From Candidatus Eisenbacteria bacterium (GTDB lineage Bacteria; Eisenbacteria; RBG-16-71-46; SZUA-252): a stretch of DNA of 43,406 nucleotides. The first letter of the stretch is position 1, and each line of letters begins with the position of its first letter. Below, in pieces: positions 17,370 through 26,109 of this stretch. The notes under the pieces are model-generated. The model was not told the DNA's origin and did no database searches. It saw nothing but the letters and a program-made list of their open reading frames with translations. A program made the position numbers and the translations under genes. The DNA is taken from the NCBI GenBank assembly GCA_005893275.1, contig VBOW01000036.1, forward strand, positions 1 to 43,406, written 5' to 3'.

Positions 17370-19136
17370 ATGGCGCGCAGCTTCCGAGCCCCGCAACTCA
17401 AAATTCCCCAAGCACCTCGCGCCGCTCCAGAAAACCGCGGGGGGCACGCCGCGCGCGGCTTCGACTTGGTCCGTACCCGGTACTGGCCCCTCCTCGCGGC
17501 CCTCGTCCTCCTGGCCGCCCTCCTGCCTTACTGGCGGTCGCTCGGCTACGACTTCGTCTGGGACGACAAGGTCATGATCGGACCCCAGCTGGACCTACGG
17601 CACCCCGGCGATCTGGGCCGGCTCTGGCGCACTCCCTTCGATACCCTCCTCCGGGACCCGGCGCTGGATCGGACGTACTTTCGCCCGGTCGTGCTCCTGA
17701 GCTTGGCGGCGGATCGCGCGGTCTATGGCGGAAACCCGGCCGGGTTCCATCTCACGAATTTGATCTGGTACGCGCTCGCGTGCCTCTTTCTCTGGCTCTT
17801 CGCGTGGGAGATGTCGGGGAGGCCGATCCCGGCGGCTGTGGGCGCGTGCCTCTTCGCGCTGCATCCGGCCCACCCCGAGAGCGTCTGCTTCATCGCCGGG
17901 CGAACCGACGTGATTTGCGGCGCCTTTCTCTTCGCCTCGCTGTGGGCGGCCGCCCGCTGGGGGCCGCGCATCCGGAACGAGCTGGGGAAGCTCCTTCCCG
18001 CCTCTCTGCTCCTTCTGGCCGCGCTCTGGTCCAAGGAGGTCGCGTTCTTCGCTTCTCCGCTCCCCCTCCTCGCCCTGTGGACACGCGATCGCAGGATCGG
18101 CTCCGGCGGGCTCGCGCGGGCGGCGGTTCCGCTCTTGCTTTCGATCGGCGTCGCCTGGGTCAGCCGGGTGGCGGTCCTGGGCCCGCACATGCTGCCAACC
18201 GTTTCGCCCGTCGAGGGGACGGGGCCGGCCCTTCTGACGAGCGTCTCGGTGGTCGCGCGCTACCTCCCGCTCCTCCTCTTCCCGGTCTCCCTTTCGGCGC
18301 GCCATGAGGTGCCCGTGCTGACGGGCCCCGATTGGGTTTTCGCGGCGGGGCTTCTGATCTTGCTCGCGATAGCGGTCGGATTCCTTCTTCTGGTGAGGCG
18401 CCGGTCCCGCTGGGCGGTTCCTCTCTTCTTGTTCGCGAGCACGCTCGTTCCGCTCTGCTACGTCCGGATCATCGCGGGCGCGCTCCTCGCCGAGAGATTT
18501 CTCTTCCTTCCGAGCGGCGCGTTGGCGCTTGGGATCTCGATGCTCCCGGGAACTTCCGGCCCCTATCTCGCCGGGATCGCCGCGCCGTTTTTCTTGGCGC
18601 TCCTTCTCCCGCGGGTCGCGATTTGGAAGAACGACGCCACGCTCTATTCCTCCATGCTCCGCGATTCCCCGAACTCTCCCTACGTTCACGCCGTGCTCGG
18701 CGGCTACTATTACCAAAAGCGCGATCTCGCGCGCGCGATCGAGCACCACAAGCGCGCGTTCGAGCTGAAGCCGGAGTTCACCGAGTCGCTCCTCAACCTG
18801 AGCGCGGCGGAGGAGGAATCGGGCCAGGTCGATTCCGCGTTCGCGCATGCGCGCCTGCTCCTGCGCCTCCGGCCCGGCTACGCGGCCGCGTGGTACGCGC
18901 TCGGAAACCTCCATGTCCGCGCGGACCGCCCCGATTCCGCCGTGTCCGCGTATCGGGAATCGCTGCGGCTCAACCCTGATTTCGCGCAGGCGGAAAACAA
19001 CCTCGGCGTCGTGCTGGAGCGGCTGGGCCGGACCGAGGAAGCGATCGCGCATTACCGGCGCGCGGGTGAGATCCTCCCAGGATATGCGGACGCCGCCAAT
19101 AATCTCGCCCGCTTGACCGGTGGAAGGCCGCGGTGA
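17370..19136 (+). CDS. GT-C-type membrane glycosyltransferase-like protein with C-terminal TPRs
   Basis: 588 aa. A cytoplasmic N-terminus, then many hydrophobic segments (about 39-53 onward to about 420). The first extracytoplasmic loop has DFVWDDKVMI with Asp65-Asp66, the acidic pair typical of GT-C enzymes. YFRPVVLLSLAADRAVYG, HLTNLIWYALAC and ALHPAHPESVCFIAGRTDVI resemble TMTC/PMT-related bacterial TPR proteins. From about 440 there are four TPR units (HAVLGGYYYQKRDLARAIEH, then three more). Likely role: lipid-linked sugar transfer to extracytoplasmic proteins; substrate unknown. The gene overlaps the next gene by 4 bases (GTGA). ATG at 17370 lacks a Shine-Dalgarno; a later start is possible. 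Confidence 0.8.
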   Translation: MARSFRAPQLKIPQAPRAAPENRGGHAARGFDLVRTRYWPLLAALVLLAALLPYWRSLGYDFVWDDKVMIGPQLDLRHPGDLGRLWRTPFDTLLRDPALDRTYFRPVVLLSLAADRAVYGGNPAGFHLTNLIWYALACLFLWLFAWEMSGRPIPAAVGACLFALHPAHPESVCFIAGRTDVICGAFLFASLWAAARWGPRIRNELGKLLPASLLLLAALWSKEVAFFASPLPLLALWTRDRRIGSGGLARAAVPLLLSIGVAWVSRVAVLGPHMLPTVSPVEGTGPALLTSVSVVARYLPLLLFPVSLSARHEVPVLTGPDWVFAAGLLILLAIAVGFLLLVRRRSRWAVPLFLFASTLVPLCYVRIIAGALLAERFLFLPSGALALGISMLPGTSGPYLAGIAAPFFLALLLPRVAIWKNDATLYSSMLRDSPNSPYVHAVLGGYYYQKRDLARAIEHHKRAFELKPEFTESLLNLSAAEEESGQVDSAFAHARLLLRLRPGYAAAWYALGNLHVRADRPDSAVSAYRESLRLNPDFAQAENNLGVVLERLGRTEEAIAHYRRAGEILPGYADAANNLARLTGGRPR

Positions 19137-20593
19137 GCGGGGTCGCGGACATCCCGTCCCTCCTCGGCCGGGAGGTCCGAGGCGTCGTCGCGCACTCGAG
19201 CCGCTCGCTCACGATCTCCTTCGGAGGCGCTCCTCGCGCGCATCTTTGGATCCATCTGGAGCGGAAAGACGCGTGGTACGCGCTCGCGCCCGATCTGCCG
19301 ATCGAGCCCGATCCGCGCGGGTCGCGGTTTCAGGCGATCGAGATCCCGCTCCGCGACGCCCAGGTCGTCCTGGCACGGGCGCGCGCCGGCGGCCTGGAAC
19401 TCCTCTTCGACGCGCGGGGCGGCGAGGAGCGCCGCCTTCGGCTCACCCTCGACGCGGAGGGGCCGCGCGCGAACCTGAGCCTGGTCACGGAGCCCGCGGG
19501 CCCGGTGCTCTGGGCGCTGCACCGGGAGGAACGAGGGAGGGCGACAGCCCGGCCCCACGAGCCCGCCGCGTCCGGGATGCCACAGGGTTACCGGCCGCCC
19601 GCGGTCCACGACGCCACGTCGGAAGAGGCGCGCGAGGCGCTCCGCGAGAGGATCGCGGGGACATTTCGCGCGGAGCTCGAAAGCGAGATCGAGCGGATTC
19701 TCAGGTCGGCCGAGCGGACGCTCACGCGCCGCGCCAAGGCGGCGGAAACCGACAGGGAGAAGGCGCGGGAGATGCAAGACGATCGCCGGCGCGCGGAGAT
19801 ACTCCTCGCAAACTTCGGGAAGATTCGAAGGGGGGCGAGCCGCGTCGGACTCCCCGATCCATTCGCGGACTCGCATCGAGCAAGGGTCGAAATAGACCTC
19901 GACCCTTCACTCTCCCCCGACGAGAACGCGGCGCGCCTTTTTCAAAGAGCCAAGAAGGGCGAACGGGGCGAGCGGCTCGCGGATGAGCGGCTCGCCGAGA
20001 CCCGGAAGAGCCTTTCACACCTGCACGAGCTGCGCCGAGAAGCCCTCCAGATCGCGCCTCGAGAGGCCCTCGCGAAAATCCGAGGCTTCCTTGCCGGCGC
20101 GAAAATCAATCTGGGTGCACGGGGCGACGTACGAGAGACCCATCTGGGTCGACAGGCCGTCGCTGCGCCCCGTGCGGGACGTCCCGGGCGCGGAGCTCCA
20201 GGGGCGCACAAGTCGCTCCGGCCAAGGACGTACGTTACGAGCGATGGATGGGAGGTGTGGGTCGGTCGCAACAACGCCGACAACGACCTCATCACCCATC
20301 GATTGTCCAACCCCCACGATCTCTGGTTTCACGTCGTGGGAGTCCCCGGTTCCCACGTGATCCTTCGCCGACCCACTCGAAACTCCAAACCCAAGCCGAC
20401 GACGCTGGTGGAGGCGGCTCAGACCGCCGCATTCTTCAGCAAGGCGCGAAAGCAGACGCGGGTTCCGGTGATCTATACCGAGCGAAAATTCGTTTCCAAG
20501 CCTCGGCGCGCGAAGCCGGGGCAAGCCATCTGCACGCGGGAGCGAGAGATCTTCGTGCGGCCCAAAAGACCCGGGACGCAGCCGGCAGGCTAG
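19133..20593 (+). CDS. NFACT (RqcH/Rqc2-like) protein, shortened
   Basis: 486 aa. Rqc2/RqcH proteins bind stalled 50S-peptidyl-tRNA complexes and help add C-terminal alanine tails. The C-terminal NFACT-R domain (about 365-480) is clear: WEVWVGRNNADNDLITHRL, HDLWFHVVGVPGSHVILR and the AAFFSKARKQTRVPVIYTE region. Two coiled-coil stretches (about 180-230 and 265-310) flank a DPSLSPDENAARLFQRAKK segment that matches RqcH. The N-terminal part is divergent; where RqcH has its Asp-Arg motif this reads Leu-Glu (about 89-90), and the helix-hairpin-helix region seems missing. B. subtilis RqcH is about 570 aa. The start is GTG at 19133, overlapping the upstream stop. Confidence 0.85.
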   Translation: MSGVADIPSLLGREVRGVVAHSSRSLTISFGGAPRAHLWIHLERKDAWYALAPDLPIEPDPRGSRFQAIEIPLRDAQVVLARARAGGLELLFDARGGEERRLRLTLDAEGPRANLSLVTEPAGPVLWALHREERGRATARPHEPAASGMPQGYRPPAVHDATSEEAREALRERIAGTFRAELESEIERILRSAERTLTRRAKAAETDREKAREMQDDRRRAEILLANFGKIRRGASRVGLPDPFADSHRARVEIDLDPSLSPDENAARLFQRAKKGERGERLADERLAETRKSLSHLHELRREALQIAPREALAKIRGFLAGAKINLGARGDVRETHLGRQAVAAPRAGRPGRGAPGAHKSLRPRTYVTSDGWEVWVGRNNADNDLITHRLSNPHDLWFHVVGVPGSHVILRRPTRNSKPKPTTLVEAAQTAAFFSKARKQTRVPVIYTERKFVSKPRRAKPGQAICTREREIFVRPKRPGTQPAG

Positions 20594-21136
20594 GAAATCG
20601 ATCGCGAGGTGTCGGGCTAAGTTGCTGGATGGATCGAGTCGGGGGGGACCCTGAAGCTAGAGACCTGTATTTTCGGTGGGTCGCGGACGAATGAGGCACC
20701 CAGAGAGAGTCAGTCTAGGAGCCTTTATGTCCACTGGGACCTGAAGTAGATGGTTCGCCCTGGCCTTGGCATCCCCTGAGAGCTCCCCATCGTCCGCGGC
20801 CCCACACTGCCGCGCGAGACATCTCAAAGCCAATCCATCAGCGCTGGCTGCCCCACGTAAAAAGCATGGCACGTGCCGGGTGGCTCGAAAGAGCCTTGGG
20901 TAAAACGATGCGGAGCTATCTTATTTCTGTAGAGGCCATTGCGGGGCAGGACGGGCGGACCCCCTGGGCGGGTTTTGGAAGCCCGGCGCGCCATGTGGGA
21001 CGTGAATGTCTCATGCCGACAGCGCCCCGAGACGCTAAGGACTTATGCCGCTGCACGCTTCGCCGATGTCACACCCCGACCCTGGCCGCGACGAGGATGT
21101 CACTCCTGTTAAACGGGTTGCGGGGGGAAGGAGCGG
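20594..21136. other. Gene-poor gap between convergent genes
   Basis: About 540 bases with no recognisable protein or RNA gene. Open frames exist on both strands but their translations lack any recognisable fold and look random. A perfect small hairpin with a GNRA loop (GGCTC-GAAA-GAGCC, 20882-20895) follows the palindrome GGCACGTGCC, about 10 bases apart. The region must hold the ends of the plus-strand NFACT transcript and the minus-strand activator transcript, but I see no stem with a T run. Confidence 0.5.
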
Positions 21137-23623
21137 CTAGTAGATCTGCTTGAGGAGCCGGATCAGATGCCGGCGGGTGATGCCCAGCTCGAGCGCGGCC
21201 CGGCTTCGGTTGCCGCCGTTTCTCGAGAGCGCCGCCAGCACTTCCTCGCGCTTGAGCATGTCCACCTTGCCGCGCAATCCGCGTGACGGGTAGGCTTCGG
21301 GCGCCGCTCCCGAGCCAGGGTGGAGAATGGGCATCAGCGCCGCGCGATCGAGGAGCTCCTGGCGGCCCGCGCAGAGGTAGATCGACTCGATCTTGTGCTT
21401 CAACTCCCGAACGTTCCCGAGCCAGGGAAGGGACACGAGATAGTCCATCGCGTCTTCCGAGAAGAGAACCTGGCGCCCCTCACGGGCCGAAAGCTCGTCG
21501 AGGTAATTCCGGATCAGGAGCGGGATATCCTCGCGGCGCTCGCGTAGCGGGGGAAGCGACAGCACAACCTGCCCTAGGCGATAAAAGAGGTCCGCGCGGA
21601 ACCAGCCTGCTTTCACCGCGGCATCGAGATCTTTGTTCGTCGCCGAGATGATCCGCACATTGAGCTGCCGCGATCGAACCTCGCCCAACCGGCGGTAGGT
21701 GCCGTCATCGAGAACTTGCAGGAGCTTCACCTGCGTGCGCTCGGAGAGCTCACCGATCTCGTTCAGGAAGATCGTGCCGCCGTCCGCGTCCTCGAAGATC
21801 CCCCGCTTCGTGATCGCCGCGCCGGTGAAGGCGCCCCGCACGTAGCCGAAGAGCTCGCTCTCGACGAGATCCCCGGGAAGGCTCGTGCAGTTCACCTCGA
21901 CAAACGGCCGGCCCCGCTCGATTTCAAACGTTCGGAACATATACGCGAGGAGGTTTTTCCCGACTCCGGTCTCGCCTTGGATCAGGACCCGCGCCGGGGT
22001 GGAGAGAAGCTCGGAGGCCTTGCGCACCACCTCGAGGGCCCGCGCGTGCTGCGTGACGAAGCCGTGCGCGCGGGCGATGTCCTGGGCCTGCGAGGACGTG
22101 CGATGGTTGGGCCGCTCGGATCGGGGCGCGATGAGCCAGGATGGCGCATTCAGATCGCGCAGGACCCCTTCACATTCCCGGACCGCGTCGTCGAGCCCCA
22201 ACTGCTCAAAAAGCGACATCGATTTGAACGCGTAATTTTGGGCTTCGCGGGAGCGCTCCGCATCCGAGGCGCCCTTTCCCCTCTGCGCCTGCTCGCGATA
22301 GGCCCGCGCGAGCTCGAACCGCTCGTGGATCGACTCGAGGACTCGGATCGACTGCCGCCCTTGCGTGTGGGCCTCCACCTGCCGGCCTTCCAGCGTGTGG
22401 ATGGCGGCAAGGACGCGCCGGGTCGCTCCTTCCTCGAGTTGGTCCTTGAGCCGCATGGCGCGCTCGAGCGCGTCCTCCGCCGCCTTCATGCCCTGGACCA
22501 CGTCTCCGCGCTCGGTGAACACCTCGGCCCGCCGGCGCTGAAGCTCGTGGATCATGTCCCCTTCGGGCGCGATCTGGCGGGCCATCTCGAACGCCTGGTC
22601 GTAGAAGCCCAGCGCCTCGTCTGGATGCCCCATTTCGTGGTGCAGATCGCCGCGGCCCATCAGGCAGAGCACCTGCTCTCGCGAGATGCCAAGACGCGCG
22701 GTGATCTGGCATGCGGCGTTCAGGTGCGCCTCCGCGGAAGCGAAGTCGTGCCGGCACGCGGCGATGGTCGCGAGCCCGATCCTCATGCGCGCGATCCCCG
22801 CTTCCCTTCCAATCTGCACGTAGTTCGTGAGCGCGCGCTCGAAGTGCTCGCGGGCTTCGTCCCAGGATCCGGCTTTCAGATGCACGATGCCGAGGTTGGC
22901 GCAGGTGACGGCGATGTAGGCGAAGTTGCCGAGGCGGGTGGCGATTTCCATCGAGCGGAGCATGTGCCACGTGGCCTGCCGCCAATCGGAGAGGTGGCGG
23001 TACAAGACGCCGAGGTTGTTGTGGGTCCGGATGACGCCGTCGTCGTCGTTTAGATCCCAGCGGAAAAGATGGAGCGAGGCTTCGTAGAATTCCTTGGCTT
23101 TGTCCAGGTCGCCGAGCCGGAAGTAGATCCGGCCGAAACAGTTGTAGGCATGGGCGAGCGGCCCGGTGAGCCTCGATTCGCGGAAGTAGGTGTGGGCGCG
23201 CTCGCAGGTGCGGAGCGCCTCCTCGTATTGGCTCAGCTCGATCAAGGCTCGCGCGCTCTGAAGCTGCAGACGCGCGATCAGCTCGGGATGGAGCTCGGCG
23301 GCGATGCGCCCGCGCGCGCGGGCCAAATACCGGAGCGCCTCGGACGCGTCCCCTTTGTCGATCAAGGCCTGCGCCGCCTTCAGCTCGAGCGCCGTGATGC
23401 GCGACTCTTCGAGCCCCAAGCGCTCGGCCGCCTGGATGCACTCGTTGAGATTCTGAAGGGCCGGAAGGTAGCTGTCGGCGCGCAGGAAGATCTCGGCGAG
23501 ATCTTCCAGGGACTGCAGATGTCGCTCGGGATCTTGCGTGAGGCGCGCGGTCGATACCGCCGTCTCACGCTCCCGAATCAGGTCGGCCGTGGTCTTGTTC
23601 ACGTCTCTTTTCCCGAAGCTCAC
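21137..23623 (-). CDS. TPR-fused sigma54-dependent transcriptional activator
   Basis: 828 aa. About 490 residues of TPR repeats replace the usual receiver or GAF sensor. They are followed by an AAA+ sigma54-interaction domain: Walker A GETGVGKN (550-557), sigma54-contacting loop GAFTGA (597-602), Walker B region GGTIFLNEIGE (615-625) and the SATNKDL and LPPLRERREDIPLLI motifs. A Fis-type helix-turn-helix ends the protein (about 785-826, NRSRAALELGITRRHLIRLLKQ). Walker B has Asn621-Glu622 instead of Asp-Glu. The start is GTG at 23623, 22 bases after the small upstream gene, without a clear Shine-Dalgarno; a GTG seven codons in is possible. The absence of a receiver suggests control by protein contacts through the TPRs. 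Confidence 0.9.
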   Translation of the reverse strand: MSFGKRDVNKTTADLIRERETAVSTARLTQDPERHLQSLEDLAEIFLRADSYLPALQNLNECIQAAERLGLEESRITALELKAAQALIDKGDASEALRYLARARGRIAAELHPELIARLQLQSARALIELSQYEEALRTCERAHTYFRESRLTGPLAHAYNCFGRIYFRLGDLDKAKEFYEASLHLFRWDLNDDDGVIRTHNNLGVLYRHLSDWRQATWHMLRSMEIATRLGNFAYIAVTCANLGIVHLKAGSWDEAREHFERALTNYVQIGREAGIARMRIGLATIAACRHDFASAEAHLNAACQITARLGISREQVLCLMGRGDLHHEMGHPDEALGFYDQAFEMARQIAPEGDMIHELQRRRAEVFTERGDVVQGMKAAEDALERAMRLKDQLEEGATRRVLAAIHTLEGRQVEAHTQGRQSIRVLESIHERFELARAYREQAQRGKGASDAERSREAQNYAFKSMSLFEQLGLDDAVRECEGVLRDLNAPSWLIAPRSERPNHRTSSQAQDIARAHGFVTQHARALEVVRKASELLSTPARVLIQGETGVGKNLLAYMFRTFEIERGRPFVEVNCTSLPGDLVESELFGYVRGAFTGAAITKRGIFEDADGGTIFLNEIGELSERTQVKLLQVLDDGTYRRLGEVRSRQLNVRIISATNKDLDAAVKAGWFRADLFYRLGQVVLSLPPLRERREDIPLLIRNYLDELSAREGRQVLFSEDAMDYLVSLPWLGNVRELKHKIESIYLCAGRQELLDRAALMPILHPGSGAAPEAYPSRGLRGKVDMLKREEVLAALSRNGGNRSRAALELGITRRHLIRLLKQIY

Positions 23624-23645
23624 CGGACTAGAATCGATGCCGCAA

Positions 23646-23990
23646 TCAGAATCTCACCGTCGCCCAGTACACCCTCCAAAGAACGCCGAACAGAGTGCGA
23701 CTCGACACCGTGGTTCTCGCAGCGCCCACCTTCGAGGTCGGGGTGAATCTCCCCGTGGTGCTCTCAGTGGTGCTCTCATTAGTGCTCTTCAATGAGGCGC
23801 ATCTCTTCGGAGGCGGATTCGAGGGCGGGTTCAGCGTTTCGTCCGGCGAACCGGCCCACACGACGGTCGGGCCGATCGCGCTGGCGTGAGGCTGGAAGGT
23901 GATACTTACCGGAAGAGCCAGGAACACCACGATCGCGAGGGGAAGCAGAACTTTCGCTTGGTCGGTCTTGACACCGGAGAGGAGGCTCAT
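23646..23990 (-). CDS. Small predicted exported or membrane-anchored protein
   Basis: 114 aa, not recognised. One hydrophobic helix (about 13-32, KVLLPLAIVVFLALPVS) ends in HASAIG, which could be a signal-peptidase site or a membrane anchor. The rest is low-complexity and extracytoplasmic: GSPDETLNPPSNPPP, then a Ser/Thr/Glu stretch with TTES repeated from a 12-base DNA repeat, and a basic C-terminus. The ATG at 23990 is preferred (GAAGG 11 bases upstream); a longer frame to 24122 would include promoter sequence. It lies 22 bases before the sigma54 activator and shares its promoter, so it may be a sensor or partner of the TPR domain. Function unknown. Confidence 0.5.
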   Translation of the reverse strand: MSLLSGVKTDQAKVLLPLAIVVFLALPVSITFQPHASAIGPTVVWAGSPDETLNPPSNPPPKRCASLKSTNESTTESTTGRFTPTSKVGAARTTVSSRTLFGVLWRVYWATVRF

Positions 23991-24093
23991 AATCGCCGCA
24001 CCTTCCCATGGAGACCAGGAGGCTTGCCCCCACCTGGCAATCGCGGTGGAGAGTGGAGGGAGGGAGGGGTTTCCGCCCCACCTTACGCTCCGT

Positions 24094-24122
24094 AGGATAG
24101 CAGAGAGGGTGTCAAAAAGCAA
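24094..24122 (-). promoter_or_regulatory. Putative extended -10 promoter for small protein and sigma54 activator
   Basis: Minus strand: -35 TTGCTT (24117-24122), 17-base spacer, -10 TATCCT (24094-24099) preceded by TGC, an extended -10. Predicted start near 24087, leaving a leader of about 97 nt before the ATG at 23990. It lies just after selB ends and separates this pair from the rho-selB run. Confidence 0.5.
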
Positions 24123-24158
24123 TCTGAGGATGCGCCGGAAAGGCCACGCCGCACGCCT

Positions 24159-26099
24159 TTACGACTGAGGAGGGCTGAGGCGGGGTCCGGGCACGCGTTC
24201 ATCCCCACGCCGCCGGGTCAGCCCCGTCCGATCCAAGTGCTCCAGAATGGGAACCGCGTACTTGCGCGAAACCTGGATCGTTTCCTTGAAGGCGGCCATC
24301 GTGAGGGTCGCGCTCTTTCGGAAATGGGACCGCACCCGGCCCTCGAGGTCTTCCCAAAGAGCCCTGGGGTAGAGGAGCTGCGACGTGATCTTGACGGCCC
24401 GCCCGCTGTCCGCCAGGTAGCGGATCAGCTCCCCGGGCCGCGCCGCGGCCGGGATATCTCGTTCCAGCTCGGAGACTTCGGGAACCTGAAATCCCCTGCT
24501 CGAGAGCTTCCGCTCGAGGTCCGCGAGGGCGCGCTCCTGCTCGGGCGTGAATCTCGGCGCCGCATCCGGAAGGGCGACGCGGTCTCCGTTCAGGACAAGG
24601 CGCTTGCCGCCGAGCAGAAGCTCGAGCGCCTCATCGAAAACGGGCGCCGGCAGGTCCCGGCCCAGGAGACTCTTGAGCTCCCCTTTCGGGATGCCGTTCC
24701 GGAGCCTGTTCTCCTCGCCGTATCGCGCCACGGCCCGGACGACTCGATCGAGGGAATCGCTCCACGCGGGTGGAGTGAGGAGGCGCCCGTCTCGCAGACG
24801 CACGAGCTTCGTCCCGGCGTCCACCGAGATGGCCGCTGGGACGGCGGAGGAGGCGGCTTCGGTAATCGACTCCGCGATCGTGCCGAGCCTGACTGAGGCC
24901 CCTTCCCCAGCGATTCCGGCCGGGCCCGCTTCATCCGCAAGCGCCGCCAGCTTTTCCGCCACGGACCCGGACCACAAGGTTTCAAGGCGGGCGCGGTCTC
25001 TTGATCCGAGCCGCGCGCGCTTGCTGGGAGCGGGATCGACCACGGTCGCGCCGGCGATCGTGGACGCGGGTGAATAGGAGCGGATCACGATTCGGTCCCC
25101 CGCCGCGGCCACGGCGGGCCCCTCGAGGCGAAGCTGCGCCCAGCATTCTTCCCCCGGGGCGAGGGTCTCCCGCTCGAGGAGCACCGCCCGCCCCAGAATC
25201 TCGCTCGAGCCGAGGTGGCACCGGAGCCGGGACCTGGAGCCGAGCGCCTTGGGGGCCGAGACGAGGAGCCCGAGCCTGACGTCGAGGATGCGCGAGGGCC
25301 TGTATCGCCCGGGCGTCGTGAGCCAATCGCCGCGCCGCACGTCGTCCCGGGAAATGCCGTGGATCGCGAGCGCCACGCGCTGGCCGGCCTGAGCCTCCCC
25401 GACGGTCTGGTCGTGCACCTGGGCCTGACGCACCCGGACAGGGAGCGCCGCGGGCAATAGCTCGAGCGAGTCCCCGGGGCGGACGGTGCCGTTCCAGAGC
25501 GTCCCGGTCACGACGGTCCCGATCCCCTCGACCGGGAACACCCGATCGATCGGAAGGCGAGCGGGCCCGGCCGCCTCCCGCCCGCGCACTCCGGCGACCG
25601 CTTGATCCAGCGCAGCGACGAGAGCGTCAATTCCCTCCCCCGTTGCCGCCGAGACGGGAACGACGGGGCTCCCGCGGAGCGGGGTCGGCCCCAGAAGCTC
25701 TTCCACATCGGATCGAACGGCCGCGAGCGTCCCCGGATCCACGAGGTCGGACTTGGTGAGCGCCACGACGCCGCGATCGATGTTCAACAGATTGACGATG
25801 GCGAGGTGCTCGCGGGTCTGGGGCATGACCCCTTCGTCCGCCGCGACGACCAAGAGAACGAGGTCGATGCCGGTGGCGCCGGCGAGCATGTTCTTGACGA
25901 ACCGCTCGTGCCCCGGGACGTCCACGATCGCGATGCGCCGCCCGGACGGGAGTGTCTGGTGGGCGAATCCGAGGTCGATCGAGATCCCGCGTTCCTTTTC
26001 TTCCTTGAGACGGTCGGTGTCGATGCCGGTGAGGCGGCGCACCAGGGCCGTCTTGCCGTGATCGATGTGGCCCGCGGTTCCGACCACGACCGGGCGCAT
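24159..26099 (-). CDS. selB: Selenocysteine-specific elongation factor SelB
   Basis: 646 aa. Delivers Sec-tRNA to UGA codons marked by a SECIS hairpin. EF-Tu-like G domain: GTAGHIDHGKT (7-17), DVPGHE (60-65), TKSD (115-118), with the SelB-type ERGISIDLGFAH switch. Domains 2 and 3 follow, and the C-terminal half (about 370-646) is the winged-helix array that binds SECIS RNA, including the typical TMAAFKETIQVSRKYAVPILEHLD end, read in parts. Its length fits SelB and excludes EF-Tu. ATG at 26099, 10 bases after murA. SelA, SelD and tRNA-Sec are not in the window. Confidence 0.95.
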   Translation of the reverse strand: MRPVVVGTAGHIDHGKTALVRRLTGIDTDRLKEEKERGISIDLGFAHQTLPSGRRIAIVDVPGHERFVKNMLAGATGIDLVLLVVAADEGVMPQTREHLAIVNLLNIDRGVVALTKSDLVDPGTLAAVRSDVEELLGPTPLRGSPVVPVSAATGEGIDALVAALDQAVAGVRGREAAGPARLPIDRVFPVEGIGTVVTGTLWNGTVRPGDSLELLPAALPVRVRQAQVHDQTVGEAQAGQRVALAIHGISRDDVRRGDWLTTPGRYRPSRILDVRLGLLVSAPKALGSRSRLRCHLGSSEILGRAVLLERETLAPGEECWAQLRLEGPAVAAAGDRIVIRSYSPASTIAGATVVDPAPSKRARLGSRDRARLETLWSGSVAEKLAALADEAGPAGIAGEGASVRLGTIAESITEAASSAVPAAISVDAGTKLVRLRDGRLLTPPAWSDSLDRVVRAVARYGEENRLRNGIPKGELKSLLGRDLPAPVFDEALELLLGGKRLVLNGDRVALPDAAPRFTPEQERALADLERKLSSRGFQVPEVSELERDIPAAARPGELIRYLADSGRAVKITSQLLYPRALWEDLEGRVRSHFRKSATLTMAAFKETIQVSRKYAVPILEHLDRTGLTRRRGDERVPGPRLSPPQS

Positions 26100-26109
26100 G
26101 ACGGTGGCG

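Noticed and set aside
20657-20872. Minus-strand open frame of 71 codons in the same gap
   Set aside because: No start signal and no resemblance to any family; likely chance in GC-rich DNA.
20866-21153. Plus-strand open frame of 95 codons in the gap after the NFACT gene
   Set aside because: No Shine-Dalgarno, unnatural composition, no recognisable motif, and it overlaps the end of the sigma54 activator.
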